Assembly (NCBI RefSeq): GCF_002161355.1
Contig: NZ_NFHL01000006.1
Span: 124,001-188,000 of the forward strand
Reading direction: 5' to 3'
From: Lachnoclostridium sp. An76
GTDB lineage: Bacteria; Bacillota; Clostridia; Lachnospirales; Lachnospiraceae
Length of the DNA: 64,000 nucleotides
Shown: positions 16,651 to 27,091 of the stretch, one piece after another
Layout of the letters: each line of letters opens with the position of its first letter
How positions within the stretch are numbered: the stretch's first letter is position 1
Notes under the pieces: model-generated
What the model saw: only the letters and a program-made list of their open reading frames with translations
Databases searched by the model: none
Told to the model about the DNA's origin: nothing
Program-made: the position numbers and the translations under genes

Positions 16651-17166
16651 ATGAGCGAAAAAAGTTTGTTGGACCAGTGGCGCGATATGGCGTATGACAG
16701 AAGTCTGTCAAAAGACCAGCTGGAGAAATTCTGGGGAAAATATTTTACGATCGAAAGAGAGATCTATGAGCAGCTTCTGGAGGATCCTGACACAGAAGTT
16801 AAGGGTACGGTAAAAGAGCTGGCTGAGAAATACGGACAGGATGTCATGACTATGGTCGGATTCCTGGACGGCATAAACGAGAGTCTGAAAGTGGAAAACC
16901 CGATCGAGACGATGACAGAGGACACGGAAGTAAGCCTTGCGTTTGATAAGGAAAAGCTGTATAAAAACATGGTCGATGCAAAGGCTGACTGGCTCTACGG
17001 GCTTCCCCAGTGGGAGAAGATCTTTGACGAGGAGACAAGAAAGCGTCTTTACCGCGAGCAGAAAGCTTCCGGCACGGTGCGCAAGCCGAAGAAGATCGGG
17101 AGAAATGACCCGTGTCCGTGCGGCAGCGGCAAGAAATATAAAAAGTGCTGTGGGAAAAACGCATAA
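16651..17166 (+). CDS. SEC-C zinc-motif protein
   Basis: 171 aa. An acidic helical N-terminal region (about residues 1-135) is followed by a basic linker ([12 protein letters not shown]). It ends in a C-terminal SEC-C zinc-binding motif, [16 protein letters not shown], like that at the SecA C-terminus. SEC-C tails bind zinc and often mediate contacts with SecB or ribosomes; the role of this small protein is not known. The start at 16651 follows AAAGGAG, and the promoter lies just upstream. The next gene starts immediately after the stop. Confidence 0.85.
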   Translation: MSEKSLLDQWRDMAYDRSLSKDQLEKFWGKYFTIEREIYEQLLEDPDTEVKGTVKELAEKYGQDVMTMVGFLDGINESLKVENPIETMTEDTEVSLAFDKEKLYKNMVDAKADWLYGLPQWEKIFDEETRKRLYREQKASGTVRKPKKIGRNDPCPCGSGKKYKKCCGKNA

Positions 17167-17883
17167 ATGAGATATTATTTTCTGATCATGGGGTGCCTGT
17201 GTATTTTATATTATCTGGTACTTGCGTTTTATTCGCGCAGGCTGAGATCAACTTTTGCAGCCTTCTGGCTGATAAGCGGCGGCGTACATCTGGTGCTCGG
17301 ATGTGCGCCGCTCCCTGTATATGTATATAAGGCTCTCGGATGGTTCTGCCTGGGGTGCTGGATTTTGTTCTTATTTATAGAATTTAAGATCATCCGGGGA
17401 ATGTGTGCACAATGCGATGAAGAACTGGACTGGATCATCGTGCTGGGAGCACAGGTGCGCGGACGGTATATCACGAATTCGCTCAGGCGCCGCCTGGACT
17501 GTGCGCTGGCTTATGCACAGCGCTTCCCGCGGGTAAAAGTGATCGTCTCCGGTGGACAGGGGCCGGGAGAAGCTGTCTCAGAAGCACAGGCGATGGCAGA
17601 GTATCTGGAAGAAAATGGGATACCAGAAGAGCAGATTTTTAAAGAGGACAAGTCCACCTCGACCCGGGAAAATTTCAGATTCAGCCGTAAGTATGCTGAT
17701 GCAGAGCATGACAAAGTGGGGATCGTGACAAATGACTTCCATATTTACCGCTCTTCGCTGATCGCATACCGGGAAGGGTATCGGAATATTTATCTGATAC
17801 CGGCAGACTCAAATCCGGTATTCCAGCTTAATTATCTGGTGAGAGAATTTTTTGGGGTGATCCAGGTTTTTCTATTTAAATAA
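17167..17883 (+). CDS. YdcF/DUF218 family membrane protein
   Basis: 238 aa. Two to three N-terminal membrane helices (about residues 1-75) precede a DUF218 (ElyC/SanA/YdcF-like) domain. The domain shows DWIIVLGAQVRG, LRRRLDCALAYAQRFPRVKVIVSGGQGPGEAVSEAQAM, EDKSTSTRENFRFS and IVTNDFHIYRS, with conserved Gly/Ser/Glu/Asp positions. Such proteins are linked to envelope polysaccharide or peptidoglycan metabolism. The ATG directly follows the stop of the SEC-C gene, which suggests cotranscription. Confidence 0.85.
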   Translation: MRYYFLIMGCLCILYYLVLAFYSRRLRSTFAAFWLISGGVHLVLGCAPLPVYVYKALGWFCLGCWILFLFIEFKIIRGMCAQCDEELDWIIVLGAQVRGRYITNSLRRRLDCALAYAQRFPRVKVIVSGGQGPGEAVSEAQAMAEYLEENGIPEEQIFKEDKSTSTRENFRFSRKYADAEHDKVGIVTNDFHIYRSSLIAYREGYRNIYLIPADSNPVFQLNYLVREFFGVIQVFLFK

Positions 17884-18028
17884 ATTTTGATCATATTTCG
17901 ATCTGTTACAGAAATCTGAGAATATTTTCTGCGGACAAAGGGCATAATAAATACGGATCAGGCGGGCTGAGGAAGCAATGCTTCTTGAACACGTTAAATT
18001 CCAAGTGGAAATCAGAGGAGGTATGATT

Positions 18029-18358
18029 ATGCCAGAGTTAAAATGTACCGTACAGACATGTGTACACAATGACCAGTACCTGTGCAGGCTGGACAAGATC
18101 CAGGTCGGCGGGGACAATGCGAAAAATCCCCAGGAGACATGCTGTGACAGCTTTCAGGAGCGCACGGAAGGAAGCTATACAAATTCCATGAACTCCATGT
18201 CAGAGGCTTCGGACCGCTCACAGGTGGACTGCAAGGCAGTGAACTGCATGTACAATGAAAACTGCGCATGCCATGCAGGAAAGATCAGTGTAGAGGGCGG
18301 AAACGCGAGACAGGCTGACGGGACGGAGTGCGCTACATTCCAGTGCCACTGCGGCTGA
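18029..18358 (+). CDS. DUF1540 cysteine-rich protein, two repeats
   Basis: 109 aa containing two copies of the DUF1540 motif. The first is LKCTVQTCVHNDQYLCRLDKIQVGG with CCDSF; the second is VDCKAVNCMYNENCACHAGKISVEGG with CATFQCHCG. Each has four to five Cys residues and probably binds metal. DUF1540 proteins are frequent in spore-forming Clostridia, but the function is not defined. An AGAGGAGG fits ATG 18029 (spacing about 7) better than the ATG at 18023. A terminator follows. Confidence 0.85.
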   Translation: MPELKCTVQTCVHNDQYLCRLDKIQVGGDNAKNPQETCCDSFQERTEGSYTNSMNSMSEASDRSQVDCKAVNCMYNENCACHAGKISVEGGNARQADGTECATFQCHCG

Positions 18359-18390
18359 AAAGGCAGGGAAACATCACAGGTTTGAACAAG

Positions 18391-18431
18391 AAGATCCACA
18401 GGACGGAAGCACGGTCCGGTGGATCTTTTTT
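18391..18431 (+). terminator. Rho-independent terminator after the DUF1540 gene
   Basis: AAGATCCAC (18391-18399) pairs with GTGGATCTT (18419-18427), with an inner GGAC/GTCC helix. A T run (18426-18431) follows. Confidence 0.85.
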
Positions 18432-18520
18432 CTGAGCTTGCGCGCCCTTGGGGAAAGGGGTATAATCAATCTATCTGCACTTCGCGGGAAAATCGATCAA
18501 AAGAGGAAGGGGAATCAACC

Positions 18521-19444
18521 ATGCCGATTCGAGTACAAAATGACCTGCCTGTAAAAGAGATACTGGAGCAGGAAAATATATTTGTGATGGACGAATACCG
18601 TGCCGCGCATCAGGATATCCGGCCTTTGAGCATCGGGCTTTTGAACCTGATGCCCCTCAAGGAGGACACGGAGCTTCAGATACTGAGGTCGCTTTCCAAC
18701 ACGCCGATCCAGGTGGATGTGACCTTTGTGCGCATGACGAGCCACGTGTCGAAAAATACATCCACAAGCCATATCTATAAATTTTATGAGCCGTTTGAGA
18801 GCATCAGGGAAAAGAGGTTCGACGGATTTATCATCACCGGGGCGCCTGTGGAGCAGATGCCCTTTGAGGAAGTAGACTACTGGGAAGAGCTGAAGAAGAT
18901 CATGGAGTGGACGAAGACAAATGTCACATCCACACTTCACCTGTGCTGGGGAGCCCAGGCGGGGATCTATTATCACTACGGGATCAACAAGGCGCCGCTT
19001 CCGAAAAAACTCTCCGGCGTGTACCGTCACAGAGTGCGGAACAGGAAAATCCCTCTGGTACGCGGGTTTGACGATGTGTTCATGGCGCCCCACTCCCGGC
19101 ATACGGAAGTGCCGCAGGAGCTTCTGGAAGCGGATGAACGGATCACGGTGCTCGCAGATTCCAGGCAGGCAGGCGTATTCCTATGCATGGCAAAAGAGGG
19201 TCGGCAGATCTTTGTCATGGGACATCCCGAGTATGACAGGATGACCCTGGATTCGGAATATAAGAGAGATATGGGAAGAGGATTAAACCCGCAGATCCCG
19301 GAGAACTATTATCCGGACGATGACCCGGAGAATAAGCCGGTGCTCACGTGGAGATCCCATGCCAATAACCTGTATACGAACTGGGTGAATTATTACGTAT
19401 ATCAGCAGACTCCGTACGACCTTTACGGGGAAAATAAAAAATGA
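18521..19444 (+). CDS. metA: Homoserine O-acyltransferase (MetA), predicted to use acetyl-CoA
   Basis: A 307-aa MetA that activates homoserine for methionine synthesis. The catalytic residues fall at the classic numbers: C142 (LHLCWGAQ), H235 and E237 (MGHPEYD). Residue 111 is Glu (GAPVEQMPFEEVDYWEEL). In characterised MetA proteins Glu at this position goes with acetyl-CoA and Gly with succinyl-CoA use, so this is predicted to be an acetyltransferase. The start at 18521 follows AGAGGAAGGGG. An in-frame extension from 18419 would overlap the terminator and is rejected. The full length is intact. Confidence 0.93.
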   Translation: MPIRVQNDLPVKEILEQENIFVMDEYRAAHQDIRPLSIGLLNLMPLKEDTELQILRSLSNTPIQVDVTFVRMTSHVSKNTSTSHIYKFYEPFESIREKRFDGFIITGAPVEQMPFEEVDYWEELKKIMEWTKTNVTSTLHLCWGAQAGIYYHYGINKAPLPKKLSGVYRHRVRNRKIPLVRGFDDVFMAPHSRHTEVPQELLEADERITVLADSRQAGVFLCMAKEGRQIFVMGHPEYDRMTLDSEYKRDMGRGLNPQIPENYYPDDDPENKPVLTWRSHANNLYTNWVNYYVYQQTPYDLYGENKK

Positions 19445-19496
19445 CATAAGCCGCGGCAGGCAGCGCATGATATGAAAGATACAGGAGGAAACACAA

Positions 19497-20678
19497 GTGG
19501 ACAGCAGTCATTTTTCGACTTTGATCAATAATTTTAAGCCCGGGATCTTCGGCGCTCTGAATGAAAAGAAGGAGAAGCTCCTCAGAGCCGGGCGGAAGGT
19601 ATACAATCTTTCGGTGGGAACGCCGGATTTCCCGCCGGCGCCCCATGTGATGAAGGCGATGCAGGAAGCCTGCGGGAAGGCAGAGAATTACAAGTATTCC
19701 CTGGCAGATCTGCCGGAGCTTTTAGAAGCAGTAAAGTATCGCTATGAGAAGCGGTTTGGTGTACATATCGAAACGGATGAAGTGATGTCTGTGTATGGCT
19801 CCCAGGAAGCCATGGCACACATCGGCAAGGTGTTCTGCGATCCCGGCGATGTGATCCTTGTGCCGGATCCGGGATATCCGATGTTTGAGATGAGCGGGAT
19901 CATGGCGGGAGCGGATGTGGAGTATTATCCCATAAAAGAAGAAAACGGTTATCTGCCGGATCTGGACAGCATCCCGAAAGAGACCCTCAAAAAGGCAAAA
20001 TACATGATCGTGTCCTATCCGCTGAATCCGGTCTGCGTGTGCGCGCCGGACGAGTTTTATGAAAAGCTGATCGCGTTTGCAAAAAAGAACGATATCGTGA
20101 TCCTGCATGACAATGCGTATTCGGACATTACTTTTACGGACAGGCCGGGAAGATCCTTCCTGTCATTCGAAGGCGCGAAAGATGTGGGGGTGGAGTTTTA
20201 CTCTCTGTCAAAGTCTTACAATCTGACAGGAGCCAGGATTTCTTTTGTGGTAGGAAACAAGGATATCGTCAGCCGGTTCCGCCTGCTGCGCTCCCAGATC
20301 GACTACGGGATCTTCTACCCGGTGCAGTATGCGGCAATCGCTGCCCTGACCGGTCCGGATGACTTTATCGAAGAGCAGAGACGCCAGTATGCGGCGCGCA
20401 ATCAGGCTCTGTGCGGGGGCCTGCGGAAGATCGGGTGGAATGTGCCGGACAGCCAGGGAACCATGTTCGTGTGGGCAAAGATCCCGGCAGGATATGAGTC
20501 ATCCGCGGATTTCTGCCTGAAGCTGATGGAGAAGACCGGGGTAATCGTGACACCGGGAAGTGCCTTCGGAAAAGGCGGGGAAGGGTATGTCAGGATGGCC
20601 CTTGTAGTGGATGAGGAGACGATCGCGGAGGTGGTCCGCGTGCTGGATGAGTCCGGGATGTTCAGAGGAGAAGTATGA
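19497..20678 (+). CDS. Class I/II PLP-dependent aminotransferase
   Basis: A 393-aa fold-type I aminotransferase. Signatures are VYNLSVGTPDFPPAPHVMKAM, GSQEAMAHIGKVFCDPGDVILVPDPGYP, SYPLNPVCVCAP, LHDNAYSDITF and the PLP lysine in SLSKSYNLTGAR. It resembles LL-diaminopimelate/alanine-type aminotransferases; the substrate is not clear from sequence. The start is GTG 19497 after ACAGGAGGAAACACAA. It overlaps the dUTPase gene by 4 bases, so the two are coupled. It follows metA by 52 bases. Confidence 0.85.
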   Translation: MDSSHFSTLINNFKPGIFGALNEKKEKLLRAGRKVYNLSVGTPDFPPAPHVMKAMQEACGKAENYKYSLADLPELLEAVKYRYEKRFGVHIETDEVMSVYGSQEAMAHIGKVFCDPGDVILVPDPGYPMFEMSGIMAGADVEYYPIKEENGYLPDLDSIPKETLKKAKYMIVSYPLNPVCVCAPDEFYEKLIAFAKKNDIVILHDNAYSDITFTDRPGRSFLSFEGAKDVGVEFYSLSKSYNLTGARISFVVGNKDIVSRFRLLRSQIDYGIFYPVQYAAIAALTGPDDFIEEQRRQYAARNQALCGGLRKIGWNVPDSQGTMFVWAKIPAGYESSADFCLKLMEKTGVIVTPGSAFGKGGEGYVRMALVVDEETIAEVVRVLDESGMFRGEV

Positions 20679-21193
20679 TGAAGAGGATAGCGAAATTTGA
20701 AAAAGTGAGTATCAGTCAGTTCAGAGAAGGGTGGACAGACACCTTCGGGAATATTGACGAGGCGGAACTCCGGGAAATCTATGAGAGGATCAGGCTGCCG
20801 AAACGCGCCACGTCAGGAAGCGCGGGGTATGATTTCTTCGCCCCGGTGTGCATTACGCTTGCCCCGGGAGAGACTGTGAAGATCCCTACCGGTATCCGGG
20901 TATGGATGGAGCCGGAGTGGGTGCTCAAGTGCTACCCGAGGAGCGGGCTTGGATTTAAGTTCCGGCTCCAACTTAACAATACGGTCGGCATTATTGACAG
21001 CGATTACTATGATTCTGACAATGAGGGGCACATCTTTGCAAAGCTCACGAATGACAGCAATGAGGGCAAGACCGTGGAGGTCAGGGCCGGAGACGGATTC
21101 ATGCAGGGGATCTTCGTGGAGTACGGGATCACGCTGGATGATGACGTGACAGACGTGCGGAACGGTGGCTTCGGCAGCACGACGAAGGAGTAA
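20675..21193 (+). CDS. dut: dUTP diphosphatase (trimeric dUTPase)
   Basis: 172 aa. It hydrolyses dUTP to dUMP and pyrophosphate, keeping uracil out of DNA. All five motifs are visible in order: GSAGYDF, PRSGLGFK, GIIDSDYYDSDNEG, GDGFMQGIFVEY and NGGFGSTTKE at the C-terminus. The protein is slightly longer than typical bacterial dUTPases, with an N-terminal extension of about 45 residues. ATG 20675 overlaps the aminotransferase stop (ATGA). Confidence 0.88.
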   Translation: MMKRIAKFEKVSISQFREGWTDTFGNIDEAELREIYERIRLPKRATSGSAGYDFFAPVCITLAPGETVKIPTGIRVWMEPEWVLKCYPRSGLGFKFRLQLNNTVGIIDSDYYDSDNEGHIFAKLTNDSNEGKTVEVRAGDGFMQGIFVEYGITLDDDVTDVRNGGFGSTTKE

Positions 21194-21330
21194 GGATGCT
21201 GCGAAGGCCTGCCAAGAAGGGCCTGCTGCGGAGGCTTACAGAAATGTAAGTCCTGCCCGGGAAAACGTAAGGTAATATGATGGAAGGATACAGGCGGATC
21301 CGATATACTGTGTTTAAGATGCAAGAGACA

Positions 21331-21358
21331 AACCGTCCCTGGTGTTACAGAGGGACGG
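21331..21358 (+). other. Hairpin upstream of the transglycosylase gene
   Basis: CCGTCCCT pairs with AGGGACGG around a short loop, followed by AAAATACG. It could be a weak terminator for the dUTPase transcript or a leader structure. The region 21194-21330 shows nothing else. Confidence 0.4.
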
Positions 21359-21386
21359 AAAATACGAAAGGCAGGAATCATACAGT

Positions 21387-22076
21387 ATGAAATGGATCAA
21401 ACGTCTGTGTTCTTTCATTTTTTTATGCATCCTGATCACTGCAGGAGTGCTGACTTATCAGGGATATACAGATTACCGGGAAGCGGTCGGAGCCAGGAGC
21501 GTGGAAGAGATGGCGGCTGACATAGAGTCTATCGATAATTATACAGATCTGGATGAACTGCCCCAGACTTATATCGACGCAGTGCTGTCGGTGGAGGATA
21601 AGCGGTTTTACAGCCATCCGGGGATCGACCCTATCGCGATCGGAAGGGCGCTGGTAAACGATATCAAAGCAGGCGCGTATGTAGAAGGCGGCAGTACGAT
21701 CACACAGCAGCTCGCAAAGAACCAGTATTTTACTCAGGATAAGAAGATTGTCCGGAAGATCGCGGAGATGTTCATGGCGTTTAAGATCGAGTCAGTCCTT
21801 GATAAAGACAAGATACTGGAATTGTATGTAAATTCCATCTTTTTCGGGAATAATTATTACTGCGTGGCAGACGCGTCCGAGGGATATTTCGGGAAAGCGC
21901 CGTCAGAGATGGACTTTGATGAGTGCACGCTCCTGGCGGGCATCCCGAATGCGCCTACGAATTATAATCCTCTGGCAAGCCCGGAACTCGCCCGCCAGAG
22001 GCAGGCACAGGTGATCGAGAAAATGAAAAAGGCAGGGTATCTGGAAGAGGATGACGAAGACGGAACAGAAAAATAA
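21387..22076 (+). CDS. Monofunctional GT51 peptidoglycan glycosyltransferase
   Basis: 229 aa. One N-terminal membrane helix (about residues 5-25) precedes a GT51 domain that polymerises lipid II. The motifs are SVEDKRFYSHPGIDP (catalytic Glu), EGGSTITQQLAKNQYF, RKIAEMFMAFKIE and ILELYVNSIFFGN. A short acidic tail follows and there is no transpeptidase domain. The start at 21387 follows AAAGGCAGGAA. Confidence 0.9.
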   Translation: MKWIKRLCSFIFLCILITAGVLTYQGYTDYREAVGARSVEEMAADIESIDNYTDLDELPQTYIDAVLSVEDKRFYSHPGIDPIAIGRALVNDIKAGAYVEGGSTITQQLAKNQYFTQDKKIVRKIAEMFMAFKIESVLDKDKILELYVNSIFFGNNYYCVADASEGYFGKAPSEMDFDECTLLAGIPNAPTNYNPLASPELARQRQAQVIEKMKKAGYLEEDDEDGTEK

Positions 22077-22224
22077 ACCGGCAGCCAGCGAAAGGATAGG
22101 CAGTGGATATGCAGGCATATCCGTCTGTCCCGCTGTTTCGCGGGAATAAATAAAAGAGAACGGGGCACTATAACTATCATAGAGAATCATGCTGACTTCC
22201 GGCAGATAAGGAGAAACAGATCCT

Positions 22225-23592
22225 ATGGTAGAGAAAAATACAAAAAAAATCAGTGCTTCCTTTGAAGATAACATAAGATATATGAATGAGATCCTTCCGG
22301 TGAATGAAAGTTTTGACATCATCCGCCGGGAGATGGAGATCGGGGGAAGGGCGTCCGTATTCTACTACATTGACGGATTCATTAAAGATGAGGCAATGTT
22401 AAAGATCATGGACTCCTTTCTTTCTGTGTCAGAAGAAGACATGCCTGAGGACGCGGAAGGATTTATCCAGAAAAATGTGCCCTATGTGGAGGTTGATGTC
22501 CTGGAAGATTTTGACCAGGTTATTAGGAATGTCCTTTCCGGTCCGGCAGTGCTCTTTATCAATGGGTATAAAGAGTGTATCGCGATCGACTGCCGCACCT
22601 ATCCGGCACGGAGCGTGGACGAGCCGGACAAGGACAGGTCGCTGCGCGGGTCCAGGGACGGATTTGTGGAGACGATCGTATTCAATACCGCTCTCATGCG
22701 CCGCAGGATCCGGGACCCGCATCTGGTGATGGAGATGACGGAAGCAGGGCAGACATCGCGCACGGATATCGCCCTGTGTTATATGAGCGACAGAGTCGAT
22801 CCTGAGTTATTGAAAAATCTGAAGGACAGGATCGAAAGCCTGAAGATCGACGATCTGAGGATGAACCAGCAGAGTCTTGCGGAAGCGCTGTTCAAGAGGA
22901 AGTGGTTCAACCCGTTCCCGAAATTTAAGTTTACGGAGCGACCGGATACTGCTGCGGCGTGCCTGCTGGAGGGAAAGGTGGTGATCCTGGTGGACAATTC
23001 ACCTTCCGCCATGATCCTGCCCACTTCGATCCTGGATATGATCGAGGAGGCGAATGACTATTACTTCCCCACGGTCACAGCTGTTTATCTGAAGGTGACG
23101 AGAGCGCTTATCACGATCGCTACGGTATTCTTCACGCCGCTGTACCTGCTTTTTATGCAGAACCAGGACTGGCTGCCAGAGGCATTTGAGTTCGTCGCGG
23201 TGCGGGACACTGTGAATATCCCGCTGATCTTTCAGTTCCTTCTGCTTGAACTGTCCATCGACGGCCTGAGGCTTGCTGCCATGAATACGCCGACCATGCT
23301 GAGCACGCCTCTGAGTGTGATCGCCGGTATCGTGATGGGGGAATTCTCCGTACAGTCGGGCTGGTTCAACTCGGAGGTGATGCTGTACATGGCATTCGTG
23401 GCGGTGGCCAACTATACCCAGCCGAACTTTGAGCTGGGCTACGCGCTGAAATTCATGCGCCTCATGCTGCTGGTGCTGACGGCGGTGTTTGACCTGTATG
23501 GCTTTATCATCGGATGCATCCTTGTCGTCTGCTTCCTGATCTTTAATAAGACGCTGTCCGGGCGGAACTATCTGAATGTAAAACTGAACTGA
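22225..23592 (+). CDS. Spore germination protein, GerA/SpoVAF family
   Basis: A 455-aa protein with the GerA A-subunit layout. The N-terminal soluble half (about residues 1-280) includes GPAVLFINGYKECIAIDCRTYPARSVDEPDKDRSLRG-type sequence, a marker of the family. The C-terminal membrane half has about five helices (LITIATVFFTPLYLLFM and others). ANDYYFPTVTAVYLKVTR resembles SpoVAF more than nutrient-receptor GerA subunits. It probably acts in the inner membrane of the forespore during germination. It stands alone here, without B or C subunits. It marks the organism as a spore former. Confidence 0.82.
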   Translation: MVEKNTKKISASFEDNIRYMNEILPVNESFDIIRREMEIGGRASVFYYIDGFIKDEAMLKIMDSFLSVSEEDMPEDAEGFIQKNVPYVEVDVLEDFDQVIRNVLSGPAVLFINGYKECIAIDCRTYPARSVDEPDKDRSLRGSRDGFVETIVFNTALMRRRIRDPHLVMEMTEAGQTSRTDIALCYMSDRVDPELLKNLKDRIESLKIDDLRMNQQSLAEALFKRKWFNPFPKFKFTERPDTAAACLLEGKVVILVDNSPSAMILPTSILDMIEEANDYYFPTVTAVYLKVTRALITIATVFFTPLYLLFMQNQDWLPEAFEFVAVRDTVNIPLIFQFLLLELSIDGLRLAAMNTPTMLSTPLSVIAGIVMGEFSVQSGWFNSEVMLYMAFVAVANYTQPNFELGYALKFMRLMLLVLTAVFDLYGFIIGCILVVCFLIFNKTLSGRNYLNVKLN

Positions 23593-23745
23593 AAACGGGC
23601 GGTTACGAATTTCATTCGCACTCATGGATATTTATACAAACTGTGGAATCTGTAAAAATTTTTTGCCTAATGCATAAAAAGGTGTTATCATTAAGAAAGA
23701 TGAACCTGCCGGTGCGGGCGGATATTTATGCAGGAGGACACAGAG

Positions 23746-24609
23746 ATGAGAGATTATGTGATCACAGTGAACAGTACGGTGGATCTGCCGAAAGAATGGC
23801 TGGAGGAGAGACATGTCCCGGTTGTTCCGCTGAAATATACGATAGATGGAGAGACTTACACAGATATGGAAGGCCTCTCCGCAAAAGAATTCTTCGCAAA
23901 ACTCCGTGAGGGCAAGATGTCCGTGACATCCCAGGTCAATCCGGAAGAGGCGGCAGAGCTGCTGGAACCATATGTGAAAGATGGAAAAGATGTCCTTCAC
24001 CTGGGATTTTCATCGGGCCTGAGCGGTACGCTGAACAGCATGCGCATCGCCGGACAGATGCTGGAAGAAAAGTACCCGGAGGCAAAGGTCATTGTGATCG
24101 ATACCCTGTGCGCCTGCCTGGGAGAAGGGCTGCTTCTGTACAAAGCCCTCCAGCAGAAAGCGATGGGGAAGACGATCGATGAAACCGCTCAGTGGGTGGA
24201 AGAGAATAAGCTCCACATCTGCCACAATGTCACAGTGGATGACCTGAACCATCTCCACAGAGGCGGCCGTGTATCAAAGACAACAGCAGTCCTCGGCACA
24301 CTCGTGCAGATCAAGCCGATCATACACATGGATGATAACGGAAAGCTCCAGGTGATCGGTAAAGAACGCGGGAGAAAGAAATCCCTCAACAAGATCGTGG
24401 ATATGGCAGTGGAACAGTCAAAAGGCTGGGACAATGACATCATTATGATCACACACGGAGACTGCATCGAAGACGCAGAGTATGTGGCAAAGCTCGTCCG
24501 CGAGAAAATGGGCATTGACAATATCCTGATCAACAACATCGGGACCGTGATCGGAAGCCATACAGGTCCGGGAGTGGTGGCAGTATTCTGTATGGGCGAT
24601 AAGAGGTAA
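23746..24609 (+). CDS. DegV family fatty-acid-binding protein
   Basis: 287 aa, typical DegV length. Signatures are VNSTVDLPKEWLEERHVPVVPLKY, TSQVNPEEA, LGFSSGLSGTLNSM, VIDTLCACLGEGLL, LNHLHRGGRVS, and the C-terminal IGTVIGSHTGPGVVAVF. DegV (FakB-like) proteins bind fatty acids for phosphorylation by a FakA kinase; no kinase gene is nearby. The start at 23746 follows CAGGAGGACACAGAG; the ATG at 23728 lies upstream of that ribosome binding site. Confidence 0.9.
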   Translation: MRDYVITVNSTVDLPKEWLEERHVPVVPLKYTIDGETYTDMEGLSAKEFFAKLREGKMSVTSQVNPEEAAELLEPYVKDGKDVLHLGFSSGLSGTLNSMRIAGQMLEEKYPEAKVIVIDTLCACLGEGLLLYKALQQKAMGKTIDETAQWVEENKLHICHNVTVDDLNHLHRGGRVSKTTAVLGTLVQIKPIIHMDDNGKLQVIGKERGRKKSLNKIVDMAVEQSKGWDNDIIMITHGDCIEDAEYVAKLVREKMGIDNILINNIGTVIGSHTGPGVVAVFCMGDKR

Positions 24610-24689
24610 AGTCTGCATTGCCTTCGGCAGGATTCCTGCAAATTTACCGTAATAAAGCGTTAAAACTGTAAAATAATGAAATTTTTCGT

Positions 24690-24718
24690 TGACATTCATT
24701 CATATACCTTTTAAAATA
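24690..24718 (+). promoter_or_regulatory. Promoter of gdhA
   Basis: TTGACA (24690-24695) and TAAAAT (24713-24718) have a 17-base spacer. The -10 is about 75 bases ahead of the gdhA start. Confidence 0.75.
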
Positions 24719-24787
24719 TACGCGTGGGCAAAGATGCCAGGAAGGCAGGCGCATCGAGTGTCCTGCCATATTTATTTTAGGAGGTAG

Positions 24788-26128
<1,341 letters not shown>

Positions 26129-26130
26129 TC

Positions 26131-26765
26131 AAATCTGTATTTGTGGGGGAGCCACTGTCAGAGTAAAACGTCCGAAAGCAGTGAAGCGGATGTGTCGAAG
26201 ACGTATTCAGCACGGGTGTGTGGGTGGCTTCGGCTCCGGGGCTCCGGGGCAGCAAAACTAAAAAATCCGGGACTATGCTAAAAGCAGAAATCAGCAGGCG
26301 GTAACTCGCCTTTGGCTCAGACAATCCACCTGCTGATTCCAACGCATAGTCCCGGATTTCAAGTCTATAACCAGTAGAGAGGCCCAGCTTGCTGGGCCAA
26401 ATCGGACGGCTAACCCTCTCCCGGAAGTCCGTGGCACCTTCCGATCGGATGCACGCAGAAAACCGACCCTTTGATGCACCTTTCGCGGCGGGCGGGGATA
26501 TGGCGGCGGTGACTTGGAGTAATCTGATGGAAAGACTTAAAAGAATGGGATGCGGCGTTAATTTCAAAGCGGATGCCTGAGCCGCAGGCGAATCTTCCGC
26601 TTTGAAATTGTCCTTAGCCGTATCCCATTCTTTTTACGTCTTTCCCAGATTACGGAACCGGAACCCAAGCCATATCCCCGCCCGCCGCGAAAACGTCCTC
26701 AATCAAACCCACGGTTTTCGTACCCATATCCAATCAGCTGGTTCCCCCCCCACAAATACAGATTT
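26131..26765. mobile_element. Structured TIR-bounded non-coding element, copy 1 (635 bp)
   Basis: The left end AAATCTGTATTTGTGGGGGA and the right end, its near inverse (GTTCCCCCCCCACAAATACAGATTT ending at 26765), bound a segment without a credible gene. Inside is hairpin 1: a 16-bp perfect stem 26263-26278/26344-26359, with an inner 10-bp stem 26289-26298/26329-26338 and an apical GCC-TTT-GGC. Hairpin 2 is long (about 26515-26655), formed by inverted halves around AATTTCAAAGCGGA/TCCGCTTTGAAATT and AAAAGAATGGGAT/ATCCCATTCTTTT. It fills the space between the convergent genes gdhA and azlD; the azlD stop lies on its right edge. It resembles a MITE or a structured intergenic repeat. Confidence 0.8.
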
Positions 26766-27091
26766 CAGAACACAAACTGTACCAATAGCATATAGCAGAT
26801 GGTCCCTCCCGCGATGGAGAGCAGCATCTGCCGTTTCCACAGATGGAGCGCGATCACCAGGGCTATGGCAATGAGTTCCGGGAGACCATGGCTGCCGGTG
26901 AAGATGCTTACGTTCTTCAGGCAATAGATGATGAGCAGTCCGAAAACCGCAGAGGGGAGAACTTTCCCGAGATACTGAACATATTTAGGAGTGGGGCGTC
27001 CTGCCGGAAATACGAGGAACGGAAGGAAACGGGTCAGCATGGTGGCAAGGACTACCACGGCTACGGTTATGATCTGTTGTGCGAGTGTCAT
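26765..27091 (-). CDS. azlD: Branched-chain amino acid export subunit AzlD
   Basis: A 108-aa small membrane protein of the AzlD family, the partner of AzlC in exporting branched-chain amino acids (and azaleucine). It has three to four hydrophobic segments and the typical [15 protein letters not shown] near the N-terminus, then [24 protein letters not shown]. The start overlaps the azlC stop by 4 bases. The TGA stop sits on the right edge of the structured element. Confidence 0.88.
   Translation of the reverse strand: MTLAQQIITVAVVVLATMLTRFLPFLVFPAGRPTPKYVQYLGKVLPSAVFGLLIIYCLKNVSIFTGSHGLPELIAIALVIALHLWKRQMLLSIAGGTICYMLLVQFVF

Noticed and set aside
18419..18520. N-terminal extension of MetA from 18419
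   Set aside because: It would begin inside the preceding terminator, and the known catalytic numbering (C142, H235, E237) fits only the start at 18521.
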